A stretch of DNA of 32,546 bases from Leadbetterella sp. (GCA_021740125.1 JAIPAJ010000020.1:1-32546); one strand, 5' to 3'. Counted from the first letter of the stretch, positions 1 to 6,897 are shown. Numbers and translations: made by a program. Notes: generated by a model from the letters alone, not told the origin.

Positions 1-26
1 AAAATATTAATTAATATGACCGCTTT

Positions 27-48
27 AAACCATTTTTACTGATGGTTT
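27..48. other. Short hairpin, possible weak terminator of an upstream gene
   Basis: A perfect 7-bp stem (27-33 with 42-48) with an 8-base loop is followed by only four T residues in all. It could end a gene lying left of the window, but the T tract is poor and the right arm overlaps the place where a -33 element for gldB would lie. Seen in sequence; the function is a guess. Confidence 0.3.
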
Positions 49-64
49 TGAGACAATAAATAGC

Positions 65-73
65 TAAATTTGC
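65..73 (+). promoter_or_regulatory. Bacteroidota-type -7 promoter element for gldB
   Basis: TAAATTTGC matches the TAnnTTTG -7 consensus of Bacteroidota primary promoters. It lies 27 bases before the gldB ATG, giving an expected short 5' leader. A TTTG at 47-50 could serve as the -33 element, but its spacing of 14 bases is shorter than usual. Confidence 0.5.
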
Positions 74-99
74 GTTTTGATTACAAAAAATCTAATTGA

Positions 100-1071
100 A
101 TGTGTTTTAAATTTCTTTATATAATTGCTGTTTTTTCGATTGTATTGACTTCGTGTGGAGAAAGAAAACCAAATGTTGAAGTAAAAATCAGACGATTTGA
201 AAGAGAGCTGATGGCTGTAAAAAGTCAGCCTGAAATGGCAACTCTTCTGCAAAAAAACGAGAACATCGTAAAGTCACTTTACCGAACATTTCCCGATGAT
301 ACAGCATTTGTATCACACATGTATTATTTGGCTTCACATCCCGAAACACGCAAACTCCATGACCAAACACAAGCGGAATTCGGAGAATTGGCCAATATAC
401 AAAAAGAACTAGAAGAAGCTTTTGTTAACATAAAATCAAATTTTCCAGATTTTAAGGAACCCAAAATAGTTACTACTTTTTCAGGTTTAGAAAACGATCT
501 TTTTGTTTCTGACACTTTGATAATCATAGCCTTGGAGTCGTTTCTTGGCCCAAAAGCCCCCTATAGACCCGACCAACCTAACTACATACTAAAGCGATAT
601 TCAAAAGAATATATTGTGCCAACTGTTATCAGATATTTATCCAATTCTTATAACAAACTTGACCCAAAAGACCAGTCTTTTTTGGCGGACATGTTGTTTT
701 TTGGAAAATCCTTAGAGTTTACAAAAGAAATGCTCCCAAATACTCCAGATTCATTAATTATTGGATATTCAGCGTTAGAATTAACTGAAACCTGGGAGGC
801 ACAAGACTTGGTATGGGCTCATGTGGTTGACAAAAATTTGCTGTATAATCCCAATCCACATCTAAAAGAAAAATATTTTGGCGAAAGACCTTCCGTACCA
901 GAAATAGGACCAAAATGCCCCGGAAGAATAGGCCAATGGCTTGGCTGGAGGATAATCCAGCGTTACCGAACCGAAAACCCCAAAGTAACGTTTCAAGAAT
1001 TAATGGCAAATGACACGCCCGGGGACATCCTTAGGGAGTCGAAATACAGAGGACAGATAGAAAAAGAATAA
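100..1071 (+). CDS. gldB: Gliding motility lipoprotein GldB
   Basis: This is a 323-residue protein recognised as GldB, a lipoprotein required for gliding motility in Flavobacterium and associated with the gliding/type IX secretion machinery. The N-terminus is a short lipoprotein signal peptide ending in the lipobox LTSC, so Cys19 would be acylated after cleavage by signal peptidase II. The C-terminal part carries the family-typical stretch with a P-G-R-I-G-x-W-x-G-W core (around residues 274-285) and a conserved acidic segment before it. Length is normal for the family. The ATG was chosen because it directly precedes the hydrophobic signal segment. The stop codon shares one base with the start of the following ABC transporter, implying translational coupling. 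Its exact biochemical role is not known; the DUF2268-like fold is metallopeptidase-related in other families, but I do not claim activity. Confidence 0.88.
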   Translation: MCFKFLYIIAVFSIVLTSCGERKPNVEVKIRRFERELMAVKSQPEMATLLQKNENIVKSLYRTFPDDTAFVSHMYYLASHPETRKLHDQTQAEFGELANIQKELEEAFVNIKSNFPDFKEPKIVTTFSGLENDLFVSDTLIIIALESFLGPKAPYRPDQPNYILKRYSKEYIVPTVIRYLSNSYNKLDPKDQSFLADMLFFGKSLEFTKEMLPNTPDSLIIGYSALELTETWEAQDLVWAHVVDKNLLYNPNPHLKEKYFGERPSVPEIGPKCPGRIGQWLGWRIIQRYRTENPKVTFQELMANDTPGDILRESKYRGQIEKE

Positions 1072-2885
1072 TGGCAAAGGGCAGACATGGTGCTGGAGTA
1101 GATTTGGCACCCGAAGATAAAAAAAAACTAAGTAAAGACGGATTGAAAAAAGCGATTGCTCTTTTCAAATTTACACTACCCTACAAAAACACCTACATCA
1201 TAGGTATGTTGTTTCTGGTATTTTCTACGGTTACCACTATGGTTTTTCCGCTATTGATAGGCGAAATGACCAAGGTAATGGAAGGAAAATCGCTTTATAA
1301 TATCAACCAAGTGGCTATATTCTTTGCAATGATATTGGTTGCCCAAGGTATTTTTTCATTCTTCAGGGTTTATTTTTTCTCTATTGTCAGCGAGAAAACC
1401 GCGGCAGATATTCGCAAGGTAGTTTATGACAAATTTATCACTTCGCCTATTTCTTTTTTTGAAAACAACCGTGTAGGTGACCTTATGAGTCGCATTACAT
1501 CTGACGTTTCAGCCATTCAGAGTGTGCTTTCTACCACTTTGGCGGAGTTTTTCAGACAAGTGGCTACTTTGGTAATAGGCATAGCCATGCTGGTTTATAT
1601 CTCATGGAAACTTACTTTGTTCATGCTGGCTACCTTCCCTATTATTGTAATTGCTGCTTTGGTTTTTGGGAAATACATCAGAACCATCTCCAAAAAAGTA
1701 CAAGAAAAACTTGCTGAAGCAAATGTCATAGTGGAAGAATCATTGCAATCCGTTTCTATAGTTAAGGCATTTACCAACGAAAAACTAGAGTCTAGAAGAT
1801 TCTCCAAATCCGTTGCAGAATCTGTTACATTAGCACTCAAAGCCGCTACGCTTAGAGGAGGTTTCATTACGTTCTTTATTATCGGGCTTTTTGGAGGCAT
1901 AGTTTTGGTCATATGGTTTGGTGGAAATTTGGTCATAGAAAAAGAAATTTTGATAGCCGACCTGATTACATTTCTTACCTTAACAATATTCATCGGACGC
2001 TCTATGAGTGGCCTAGGTGATTTATATGCCCAACTACAAAGAACCGTAGGAGCTTCCGAGAGAATATTGGAAATATTGGAAGAAAAATCTGAAGTAGACA
2101 TTGAAAAAGAAAAAGTTTTGAATCCTATTCAAGGGAATATTTCATTCAAAAACGTTAAATTCAGCTATCCTTCTAGAAAAGACGTAGAAGTACTGAAAGG
2201 TATAAATTTTGAAATCGAGGCAGGCAAAAAAATAGCCCTAGTTGGACATTCTGGTGCAGGAAAATCAACTATAGTACAATTGCTCATGAAATTCTACCCT
2301 GATTTTCAAGGCGAAATACTCATCGACGGACAAAATATCAAAAATCAAGACGTCACATTCTTGCGTCAAAATATAGCCATAGTACCTCAGGAAGTAATTT
2401 TGTTCGGTGGCACAATTTTCGAAAACATAGCTTATGGAAATCCTGGAGCAAACCAAAAAGAGGTAGAAGAAGCAGCACAAAAAGCCAACGCCTTGGAGTT
2501 TATAGAGAAATTTCCGGATAAATTCGAGACTATAGTCGGCGACAGAGGCATCAAACTCTCTGGTGGTCAAAGACAAAGAATTGCCATAGCTAGGGCAATT
2601 TTAAAAGACCCAGCAATACTTTTGCTCGACGAAGCAACGAGTGCATTAGACTCGGAATCGGAGAAATTGGTACAGGATGCCTTAAATGAACTCATGAAAG
2701 GTCGTACATCGATTATCATTGCACATAGATTAGCTACAATCAGAAATGCTGACCAAATATACGTTCTAAAAGATGGAGAAATAGCAGAATCTGGCACGCA
2801 CGAAAGTTTGATTTTGAAAAACGAAGGAATTTATGCAAATTTGGTAAAAATGCAGTTTGACATAGTTTCATACGAAATGGTATAA
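1071..2885 (+). CDS. ABC half-transporter, fused permease and ATPase (MsbA/ABCB type)
   Basis: This is a 604-residue exporter half-transporter expected to dimerise in the inner membrane. Residues 35-320 form the transmembrane domain, with about six hydrophobic segments and the usual long cytoplasmic loops. The C-terminal ATPase domain shows Walker A GHSGAGKS (392-399), a Q-loop (around 440), the signature LSGGQ (496-500), Walker B ILLLDE (516-521), a D-loop SALD and the switch His552. All catalytic positions are intact, so it should be an active exporter. The substrate cannot be read from the sequence; MsbA-like lipid or drug export is the family default. Its start overlaps the gldB stop by one base, and the Fur-family gene begins one base after its stop, so the three genes form one transcription unit. 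Confidence 0.93.
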   Translation: MAKGRHGAGVDLAPEDKKKLSKDGLKKAIALFKFTLPYKNTYIIGMLFLVFSTVTTMVFPLLIGEMTKVMEGKSLYNINQVAIFFAMILVAQGIFSFFRVYFFSIVSEKTAADIRKVVYDKFITSPISFFENNRVGDLMSRITSDVSAIQSVLSTTLAEFFRQVATLVIGIAMLVYISWKLTLFMLATFPIIVIAALVFGKYIRTISKKVQEKLAEANVIVEESLQSVSIVKAFTNEKLESRRFSKSVAESVTLALKAATLRGGFITFFIIGLFGGIVLVIWFGGNLVIEKEILIADLITFLTLTIFIGRSMSGLGDLYAQLQRTVGASERILEILEEKSEVDIEKEKVLNPIQGNISFKNVKFSYPSRKDVEVLKGINFEIEAGKKIALVGHSGAGKSTIVQLLMKFYPDFQGEILIDGQNIKNQDVTFLRQNIAIVPQEVILFGGTIFENIAYGNPGANQKEVEEAAQKANALEFIEKFPDKFETIVGDRGIKLSGGQRQRIAIARAILKDPAILLLDEATSALDSESEKLVQDALNELMKGRTSIIIAHRLATIRNADQIYVLKDGEIAESGTHESLILKNEGIYANLVKMQFDIVSYEMV

Positions 2886-2886
2886 A

Positions 2887-3303
2887 ATGGATAGAAACGC
2901 ACTAGGCATCTTACGCCAATACGACCTCAGACATACCGATACGCGAGAAAACATCCTGAATGGTTTTCTACAAAAAACAACTGCACTATCTCACAGCGAC
3001 ATAGAAGTTTATCTAAACGATGGATTTGACAGAGTAACCATCTATAGAACACTAAAGACTTTCTTGGACAAAGGCATCATCCACAAAATTTTGGATGATA
3101 ATGGCGGTGTAAAATACGCACTTTGCAAAGACCAATGTGCCTCTGGCCATCACCACCACGACCACGTGCATTTCAAATGTTCGGAATGTAACGAAACCTT
3201 CTGTTTAGAAAAATTTCTTATTCCAGAAATCATTCTTCCCGAAGGTTACCAAAGAAAAGATATCAATGTTTTGGTGCAAGGAACTTGCCCAAAATGCAAT
3301 TAA
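2887..3303 (+). CDS. Fur-family metal- or peroxide-responsive transcriptional regulator
   Basis: This 138-residue protein is a Fur superfamily repressor. The N-terminal winged helix (about residues 15-80) includes the recognition-helix pattern DRVTIYRTL typical of Fur/Zur/PerR. The C-terminal dimerisation half begins with an unusually His-rich stretch (GHHHHDHVHF), followed by a CxxC pair (CSEC) and a final CPKC pair, which together make the structural zinc site. Fur, Zur and PerR cannot be told apart from these motifs alone. It is translated one base after the ABC transporter and ten bases before engB, so it is co-transcribed with housekeeping genes rather than with an obvious metal uptake system. 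Its regulon is therefore not visible in this window. Confidence 0.88.
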   Translation: MDRNALGILRQYDLRHTDTRENILNGFLQKTTALSHSDIEVYLNDGFDRVTIYRTLKTFLDKGIIHKILDDNGGVKYALCKDQCASGHHHHDHVHFKCSECNETFCLEKFLIPEIILPEGYQRKDINVLVQGTCPKCN

Positions 3304-3312
3304 AAAAACAAA

Positions 3313-3915
3313 ATGTATCAAATAAAAGAAGCGAAGTTTAATAAAAGTGCTGCGAAAGTAGAGCATTGTCCACAAGACGACCTACCCGAAATAGCATTTA
3401 TCGGTAGGTCAAATGTAGGAAAATCTTCTTTGCTCAATATGCTCACGGGCGTAAAAAATCTTGCTAAAACGTCTTCAACGCCTGGCAAAACTCAGTTAAT
3501 TAATCATTTTTTGATAGACAATAAATGGCATTTGGTAGATTTACCAGGATATGGTTATGCAAAAGTACCTGTTTCTGAAAAAGCTAAATGGGAGAAAATG
3601 ACATGGGACTATTTACTACAAAGAACCAACTTGCTTTATGTCTTTGTACTTCTCGACATCCGACTTTCGCCACAAAAAAAAGATTTAGAATTTATACAAA
3701 AATTGGGTGAAAACGGAGTTCCTCTAAAATTGGTTTTTACAAAAGCTGATAAAGTGAAAACTATGGAAGGGCAAAAGAACATAACGGATTTTATGGGGGC
3801 TCTTTCGGAAACTTGGCAAATATTGCCAGAGTATTTTATAAGTTCAGCGGAAAGAAAAACAGGTAAAACAGAGATATTGGGATTAATAGAAGAGATAATC
3901 TTCCCTAATTATTAA
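3313..3915 (+). CDS. engB: Ribosome biogenesis GTP-binding protein EngB (YihA/YsxC)
   Basis: This 200-residue TRAFAC-class GTPase belongs to the EngB/YihA/YsxC family, which assists assembly of the large ribosomal subunit in the cytoplasm. The G motifs are complete: G1 GRSNVGKS (31-38), the G2 threonines within STPGKT (55-60), G3 DLPG (76-79) followed by the family-specific YGYA, G4 TKAD (143-146) and G5 SSA (177-179). Length and domain layout match the family exactly. The gene follows the Fur-family gene after nine bases and ends the four-gene cluster. Confidence 0.96.
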   Translation: MYQIKEAKFNKSAAKVEHCPQDDLPEIAFIGRSNVGKSSLLNMLTGVKNLAKTSSTPGKTQLINHFLIDNKWHLVDLPGYGYAKVPVSEKAKWEKMTWDYLLQRTNLLYVFVLLDIRLSPQKKDLEFIQKLGENGVPLKLVFTKADKVKTMEGQKNITDFMGALSETWQILPEYFISSAERKTGKTEILGLIEEIIFPNY

Positions 3916-3927
3916 TTTATTTTAATT

Positions 3928-3935
3928 TATATTTG
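3928..3935 (+). promoter_or_regulatory. -7 promoter element for the ROK-kinase gene
   Basis: TATATTTG is a perfect TAnnTTTG element in the 44-base gap after engB, 24 bases before the ATG of the ROK gene. No TTTG was found at the expected -33 position, so this rests on the -7 match and its position. Confidence 0.5.
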
Positions 3936-3959
3936 CATAAAATTTTATAAATCATCGGG

Positions 3960-4868
3960 ATGGCAACAGAATATTTGGGAATTGACGTTGGTGGGACAAA
4001 TGTTAAAATGGGCATTGTAAATGCCGATTCAGGCAATATAACGAACTTTTATAGCCATGATACTGGCTCTTGGAGAGCGACAGGTCATTTTGTTGACAAC
4101 TTAGGTGATGCTATTGCCGTTCAACTTAAAGAAAATCCCGAAGTTAGAAAAATAGGTATTGGTGTACCTGGCCTTATCTCAAGAGATCGGTCTACTTTGA
4201 TGGAAATCACTGCTATACCGGAAACTGACGGAACGCCGATCATTCCTCTATTGAAAAAAAGATTCCCAGAGCATGATTTTTTCTTAGAAAATGACGCCAA
4301 TGCAGCGGCCCTTGGCGAATACTATTTTGGAGAAGAAAAACTACCGGAAGATTATATATTTGTAACACTTGGTACGGGTGTAGGCGGTGCAGCCATTATA
4401 GACAAATTGGTATTTAAAGGTGGTGGTGGAAACGCCATGGAACCCGGCCACATGCCATCAGCCAATGGCAAAGTTTTAGAAAGAAACATAGGCAAAAACG
4501 AGCTTTTGGACTTGGCAAACAAAATGAGAGGCGAGTTCAAAGGAGAGACAAGACTACCAAGCGATGGTTCTATCTCTACAACTGGATTGGTAGCTGCTGC
4601 TTCAGATGGTGACGTTCTTGCTCTTCAAATATTCGATGTAGTAGGCACATTATTAGGCGACGGTTTAGTATCCATGATAAGAATCCTCGACATCACCACT
4701 ATTCTTATTGGTGGTGGACTTTCGGCTTCATTTGAATATATTATACCAGCCGTAAACCGTCAATTACAATATTGGTTAACACCGTATTATATGAAAACAT
4801 TAGACATAAAAAGAGCCACTTTGGCCAACGATGCTGGTTTATTAGGAGCTGCCAGTTTGTGTTTCTAA
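3960..4868 (+). CDS. ROK-family sugar kinase, glucokinase-like
   Basis: This 302-residue protein is a member of the ROK family of the actin/hexokinase superfamily. The phosphate-1 motif DVGGTNVKMG is at residues 9-18, the catalytic aspartate lies in END(A) at residues 110-112, and a second nucleotide-binding glycine motif GTGVGG is at 138-143. The family's metal site normally has a His and then CxCGxxGC; here the His is present (GHM, 163-165) but the cysteines are missing, replaced by a short SANGK segment. Zinc-less ROK proteins are known, for example among polyphosphate glucokinases, so this does not by itself mean inactivity. The likely reaction is ATP-dependent phosphorylation of glucose or a related hexose in the cytoplasm, inferred from family. 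It has its own promoter element and a strong terminator, so it looks monocistronic. Confidence 0.85.
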   Translation: MATEYLGIDVGGTNVKMGIVNADSGNITNFYSHDTGSWRATGHFVDNLGDAIAVQLKENPEVRKIGIGVPGLISRDRSTLMEITAIPETDGTPIIPLLKKRFPEHDFFLENDANAAALGEYYFGEEKLPEDYIFVTLGTGVGGAAIIDKLVFKGGGGNAMEPGHMPSANGKVLERNIGKNELLDLANKMRGEFKGETRLPSDGSISTTGLVAAASDGDVLALQIFDVVGTLLGDGLVSMIRILDITTILIGGGLSASFEYIIPAVNRQLQYWLTPYYMKTLDIKRATLANDAGLLGAASLCF

Positions 4869-4884
4869 ATAATAGTATATTCTC

Positions 4885-4920
4885 AAAACGCCTCATTTTT
4901 AAACATTTGAGGCGTTTTTT
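4885..4920 (+). terminator. Rho-independent terminator after the ROK gene
   Basis: A perfect 11-bp stem (4885-4895 with 4908-4918) encloses a 12-base loop, with a GC core (CGCC/GGCG) running into a T tract. The left arm begins with A residues, so the hairpin could also work in the opposite direction. It lies 16 bases after the ROK stop codon. Confidence 0.9.
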
Positions 4921-4950
4921 TATTAATTTCATTTCTCATAATCGAAGACC

Positions 4951-5412
4951 TTGGCACGAAACCCCCATCCCATTTATTCGCATGAATTTTTCATGGCAAA
5001 AGCCTTGGACTTGGCCATGGATGCGTATGAGAACGACGAAGTACCTGTGGGTGCAATAGTAGTAGCCGAAGGCAAGACAATAATTGGAAAAGGAGTAAAC
5101 CAAACAGAACAACTGCACGATGTAACAGCCCACGCTGAAATATTAGCGATAACCGCAGCCTCTAACTTTTTAGGTGCAAAATATCTCAAAAACTGCACAC
5201 TCTATGTAACTCTTGAGCCCTGTGTAATGTGTGCTGGGGCATTGGCTTGGTCACAAATTGACCGAGTGATTTTTGGGGCTTATGACAAGAAAAAAGGTTT
5301 TACACTCATTCAACAGCCCATTTTACATCCCAAAACCGATGTTCAAGGGGGTATTCTTCAATCTGAGTCTGAGGCAATGTTAAAAAGTTTTTTTAAAAAA
5401 CTAAGAAACTGA
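4951..5412 (+). CDS. tadA: tRNA(adenine-34) deaminase TadA
   Basis: This 153-residue cytidine-deaminase-fold enzyme converts A34 of tRNA-Arg to inosine, allowing wobble decoding. The zinc site is complete: HAE (His61, Glu63 as proton shuttle) and PCxxC (Cys91, Cys94). The segment HEFFMAKALDLA matches the usual start region of TadA (x-F-M-x-x-A-L). To keep that helix, translation must begin at the TTG at 4951, because an in-frame stop lies 12 bases upstream and the first ATG (4993) would remove the start of helix 1. A non-standard TTG start is therefore favoured. The preceding terminator separates it from the ROK gene. Related guanine or nucleoside deaminases share the motifs, but the EPCVMCAGA context and length favour TadA. 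Confidence 0.88.
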   Translation: MARNPHPIYSHEFFMAKALDLAMDAYENDEVPVGAIVVAEGKTIIGKGVNQTEQLHDVTAHAEILAITAASNFLGAKYLKNCTLYVTLEPCVMCAGALAWSQIDRVIFGAYDKKKGFTLIQQPILHPKTDVQGGILQSESEAMLKSFFKKLRN

Positions 5413-5474
5413 GCCTTTGTGACATTTATCATTTGAATAAGCTCATTTTTCATTGATTTTTATAAAAAAAACAA

Positions 5475-5597
5475 ATGACTTTAGCCTATATTATTGCCGC
5501 AGTGGTCATTCTTCATTTTGTGGTCGGAATAGTCTATTTGATTTATAAAATCAATTCCGCAAAACCGAATGAAAATTTGAAAGAAGAGATTAAATAA
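5475..5597 (+). CDS. 40-residue single-pass membrane peptide, function unknown
   Basis: An ATG opens a 40-codon frame encoding one hydrophobic helix of about 20 residues (positions 3-24, AYIIAAVVILHFVVGIVYLI) followed by a polar, lysine- and glutamate-rich tail. A clean A-rich stretch precedes the ATG, as with other genes here. Composition is that of a small membrane protein: an uninterrupted hydrophobic core with a centrally placed His-Phe, then Tyr-Lys at the cytosolic edge. It lies 62 bases after tadA on the same strand and before the superoxide dismutase gene. No family was recognised. Small size makes chance coding possible, but the amphipathic layout and TAA stop fit a real gene. Confidence 0.6.
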   Translation: MTLAYIIAAVVILHFVVGIVYLIYKINSAKPNENLKEEIK

Positions 5598-5882
5598 AAT
5601 ACTATCCGAAATCTAGTAGATTTCATCTTATTTCTCATATTGAGGTTTCAATTTTGAGCGATATCAGGGAATTTTATTATAAAAATTAGCGATAAACCTC
5701 CCCATTTCGGGTCGTACCAAAATTTACTTTCTCAAAATCAAATAGATTTTTTGAAACTAATCAGATCACGAAAGTAAAAAACAACCCAGCTCTTCACTTT
5801 TTTTTCTTCCCTTTCGAACACATTTTAAAAAACTGATGTTTATCATTTATAGATCGAAAAATAAGTTTAAAGAAATACAATT
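5598..5882. other. 285-base intergenic region before sodA with nested inverted repeats
   Basis: Two structures stand out. One is a short hairpin at 5608-5624 (7-bp stem, 3-base loop) just after the small membrane gene, without a T tract. The other is a longer nested structure at 5642-5700: arms GAGGTTT (5642-5648) and AAACCTC (5694-5700) flank a second pair AATTTT (5650-5655) and AAAATT (5682-5687). A near-match to the -7 element (TAAGTTTA, 5862-5869) lies 13 bases before the sodA start and may be its promoter. No coding frame was recognised. Confidence 0.45.
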
Positions 5883-6497
5883 ATGGCTTTTACATTAGCA
5901 CCCCTTCCTTACGCCAATGATGCATTGGAACCACATTTTGACGCCATGACAATGGAAATTCACCATGACCGTCACCACAATGCTTATGTTACAAATCTTA
6001 ATGCAGCTATAGCTGGTACGGATTTGGAAAACAAAACAATCGAGGAAATTTTGGCAAATATAAGTAAAGCATCACCAGCTGTTAGAAATAACGGAGGTGG
6101 GCATTATAACCACGATTTATTCTGGAATATACTTGCCCCTCAAGGCGTGGGTGGTAATCTTTCAGGTCCGTTAAAAGAAGCTATCATTGCGGCTTTCGGT
6201 GGAGTTGATGAGTTTAAAGCGGCATTTAAAACAGCAGCAACAACGAGATTTGGCTCAGGTTGGGCATGGTTAATAGCCAAAGAGGATGGTTCAGTTGCAG
6301 TATGTTCTACGCCAAACCAAGACAATCCATTGATGGACTTGGCTGAAGTAAAAGGTACGCCATTGTTGGGTCTTGATGTTTGGGAGCACGCATACTATTT
6401 GAAGTTCCAAAACAAACGTCCTGATTATGTAGATACTTTTTGGACATTGGTAAACTGGAACGCCGTTGAAGAGAGATATGCAGCAGCAAAAAAATAA
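5883..6497 (+). CDS. sodA: Superoxide dismutase, Mn or cambialistic Fe/Mn type
   Basis: This 204-residue enzyme dismutates superoxide to oxygen and hydrogen peroxide. All four metal ligands are present: His27 in the first helix, His77 in the [11 protein letters not shown] segment, and Asp165 and His169 in LDVWEHAYY. The glycines before the second ligand and Gln146 (in PNQDNPL) are the arrangement usual for Mn or cambialistic enzymes; Fe enzymes usually place the active-site Gln elsewhere. Metal choice is thus inferred as Mn or cambialistic. There is no signal peptide, so it acts in the cytoplasm. It has its own upstream region and a terminator 26 bases after the stop, consistent with a monocistronic gene. 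Confidence 0.95.
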   Translation: MAFTLAPLPYANDALEPHFDAMTMEIHHDRHHNAYVTNLNAAIAGTDLENKTIEEILANISKASPAVRNNGGGHYNHDLFWNILAPQGVGGNLSGPLKEAIIAAFGGVDEFKAAFKTAATTRFGSGWAWLIAKEDGSVAVCSTPNQDNPLMDLAEVKGTPLLGLDVWEHAYYLKFQNKRPDYVDTFWTLVNWNAVEERYAAAKK

Positions 6498-6523
6498 AAT
6501 TTAGATGTTTAAAGTTTGAAGGA

Positions 6524-6550
6524 GGGTGGACGATTGTCTGCCCTTTTTTT
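6524..6550 (+). terminator. Rho-independent terminator after sodA
   Basis: An 8-bp stem (6524-6531 with 6536-6543, including two G-T wobbles) with the tetraloop GATT is followed directly by seven T residues. It lies 26 bases after the sodA stop codon and separates sodA from the trp unit. Confidence 0.88.
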
Positions 6551-6584
6551 GTGTTTGCCTTTTTTAAAAATAAATCTAAAAAAT

Positions 6585-6615
6585 TTTGAATTATAAATTT
6601 CATAGCTACATTTGC
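6585..6615 (+). promoter_or_regulatory. Promoter of the trp leader and trpE
   Basis: A -33 element TTTG (6585-6588) and a -7 element TACATTTGC (6607-6615) are separated by 18 bases, in good agreement with the Bacteroidota consensus TTTG-N(about 19)-TAnnTTTG. The start codon of the leader peptide begins four bases after the -7 element, about where transcription should start, so the mRNA is predicted to be leaderless or nearly so. Confidence 0.75.
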
Positions 6616-6618
6616 GAC

Positions 6619-6678
6619 ATGAAATTATCAATCAGCATAGCATACAAAGGTTGGTGGCGTTCTTCTCTTTTGAGTTGA
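6619..6678 (+). CDS. trpL: trp operon leader peptide with two tandem Trp codons
   Basis: A 19-codon frame starts at an ATG immediately after the promoter and ends in TGA. Residues 12 and 13 are encoded by adjacent TGG codons (6652-6657), the hallmark of a ribosome-stalling trp leader. Tryptophan is the rarest amino acid, so two in a row in a 19-residue peptide before trpE is very unlikely by chance. The stop codon overlaps the left arm of the proposed antiterminator by one base (6678), so a ribosome finishing the peptide would cover that arm, while one stalled at the Trp codons would leave it free. The peptide itself probably has no function beyond being translated. Confidence 0.85.
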   Translation: MKLSISIAYKGWWRSSLLS

Positions 6679-6747
6679 GCAACATTCCGCTATGTGGTTT
6701 TTTACATAATTACGGCTTGCTGTTCAAAACGGCAAGCCGTTTTTTTT
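6635..6747 (+). promoter_or_regulatory. Ribosome-mediated trp attenuator with alternative hairpins
   Basis: Three alternative pairings can be traced. Region 1:2 is CATAGC (6636-6641) with GCTATG (6689-6694), plus GTTG (6650-6653) with CAAC (6680-6683). The antiterminator 2:3 is AGCAA (6678-6682) with TTGCT (6717-6721), CCG (6687-6689) with CGG (6713-6715), and inner TATGT (6691-6695) with ACATA (6704-6708). The terminator 3:4 is 6712-6722 with 6730-6740. Stalling at the Trp codons would break 1:2 and favour the antiterminator, allowing trpE expression; completing the leader peptide would cover 6678 onward and favour termination. The pairings are seen in sequence; the mechanism is inferred from classical enterobacterial attenuators. 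Confidence 0.8.
6712..6747 (+). terminator. Attenuator terminator hairpin (region 3:4)
   Basis: An 11-bp stem (6712-6722 with 6730-6740, one G-T wobble) with a 7-base loop is followed by an unbroken T run to 6747. It is a strong intrinsic terminator 34 bases after the leader stop codon and 150 bases before trpE, so transcription into trpE requires it to be bypassed. Confidence 0.92.
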
Positions 6748-6785
6748 GTGGCTTCGGCTTCGCTCGGCCACCAAAGTGTCGGCTC
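6748..6785 (+). repeat. GC-rich hairpin-like element after the attenuator
   Basis: A GC-rich patch within AT-rich DNA starts right after the attenuator T run. GTGGC (6748-6752) can pair with GCCAC (6767-6771) around two TTCG-containing segments. Similar short CTTCG-rich patches occur as scattered intergenic repeats in Bacteroidota genomes as far as I recall, so this may be a repeat copy. Only a genome-wide search would show that. Confidence 0.35.
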
Positions 6786-6897
6786 AATCATAAAGGCCCA
6801 ACAAAATGACTAATATTTTAATGAATTATAAAATAAAAAAAGAATTACCTCCGATGGCTAAGTGAAGTCAAAGGTTAACAATAAGAAAAAGAGCATT

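Noticed and set aside
1595-2101. 168-codon minus-strand frame inside the ABC transporter
   Set aside because: Antisense shadow of the transmembrane domain; hydrophobic-codon reversal explains its Ser/Pro/Lys-rich composition.
4772-5059. 95-codon frame between the ROK gene and tadA
   Set aside because: It crosses the terminator at 4885-4920 and overlaps two well-supported genes in another frame.
6612-6809. 65-codon plus-strand frame across the trp leader region
   Set aside because: It runs through the attenuator terminator in a different frame from the Trp-codon leader and encodes nothing recognisable; the 19-codon leader explains the region better.
6862-6897. GTG start extending trpE by 12 residues
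   Set aside because: The extension is a lysine-rich stretch without counterpart in TrpE proteins, and a clean ATG follows at 6898.
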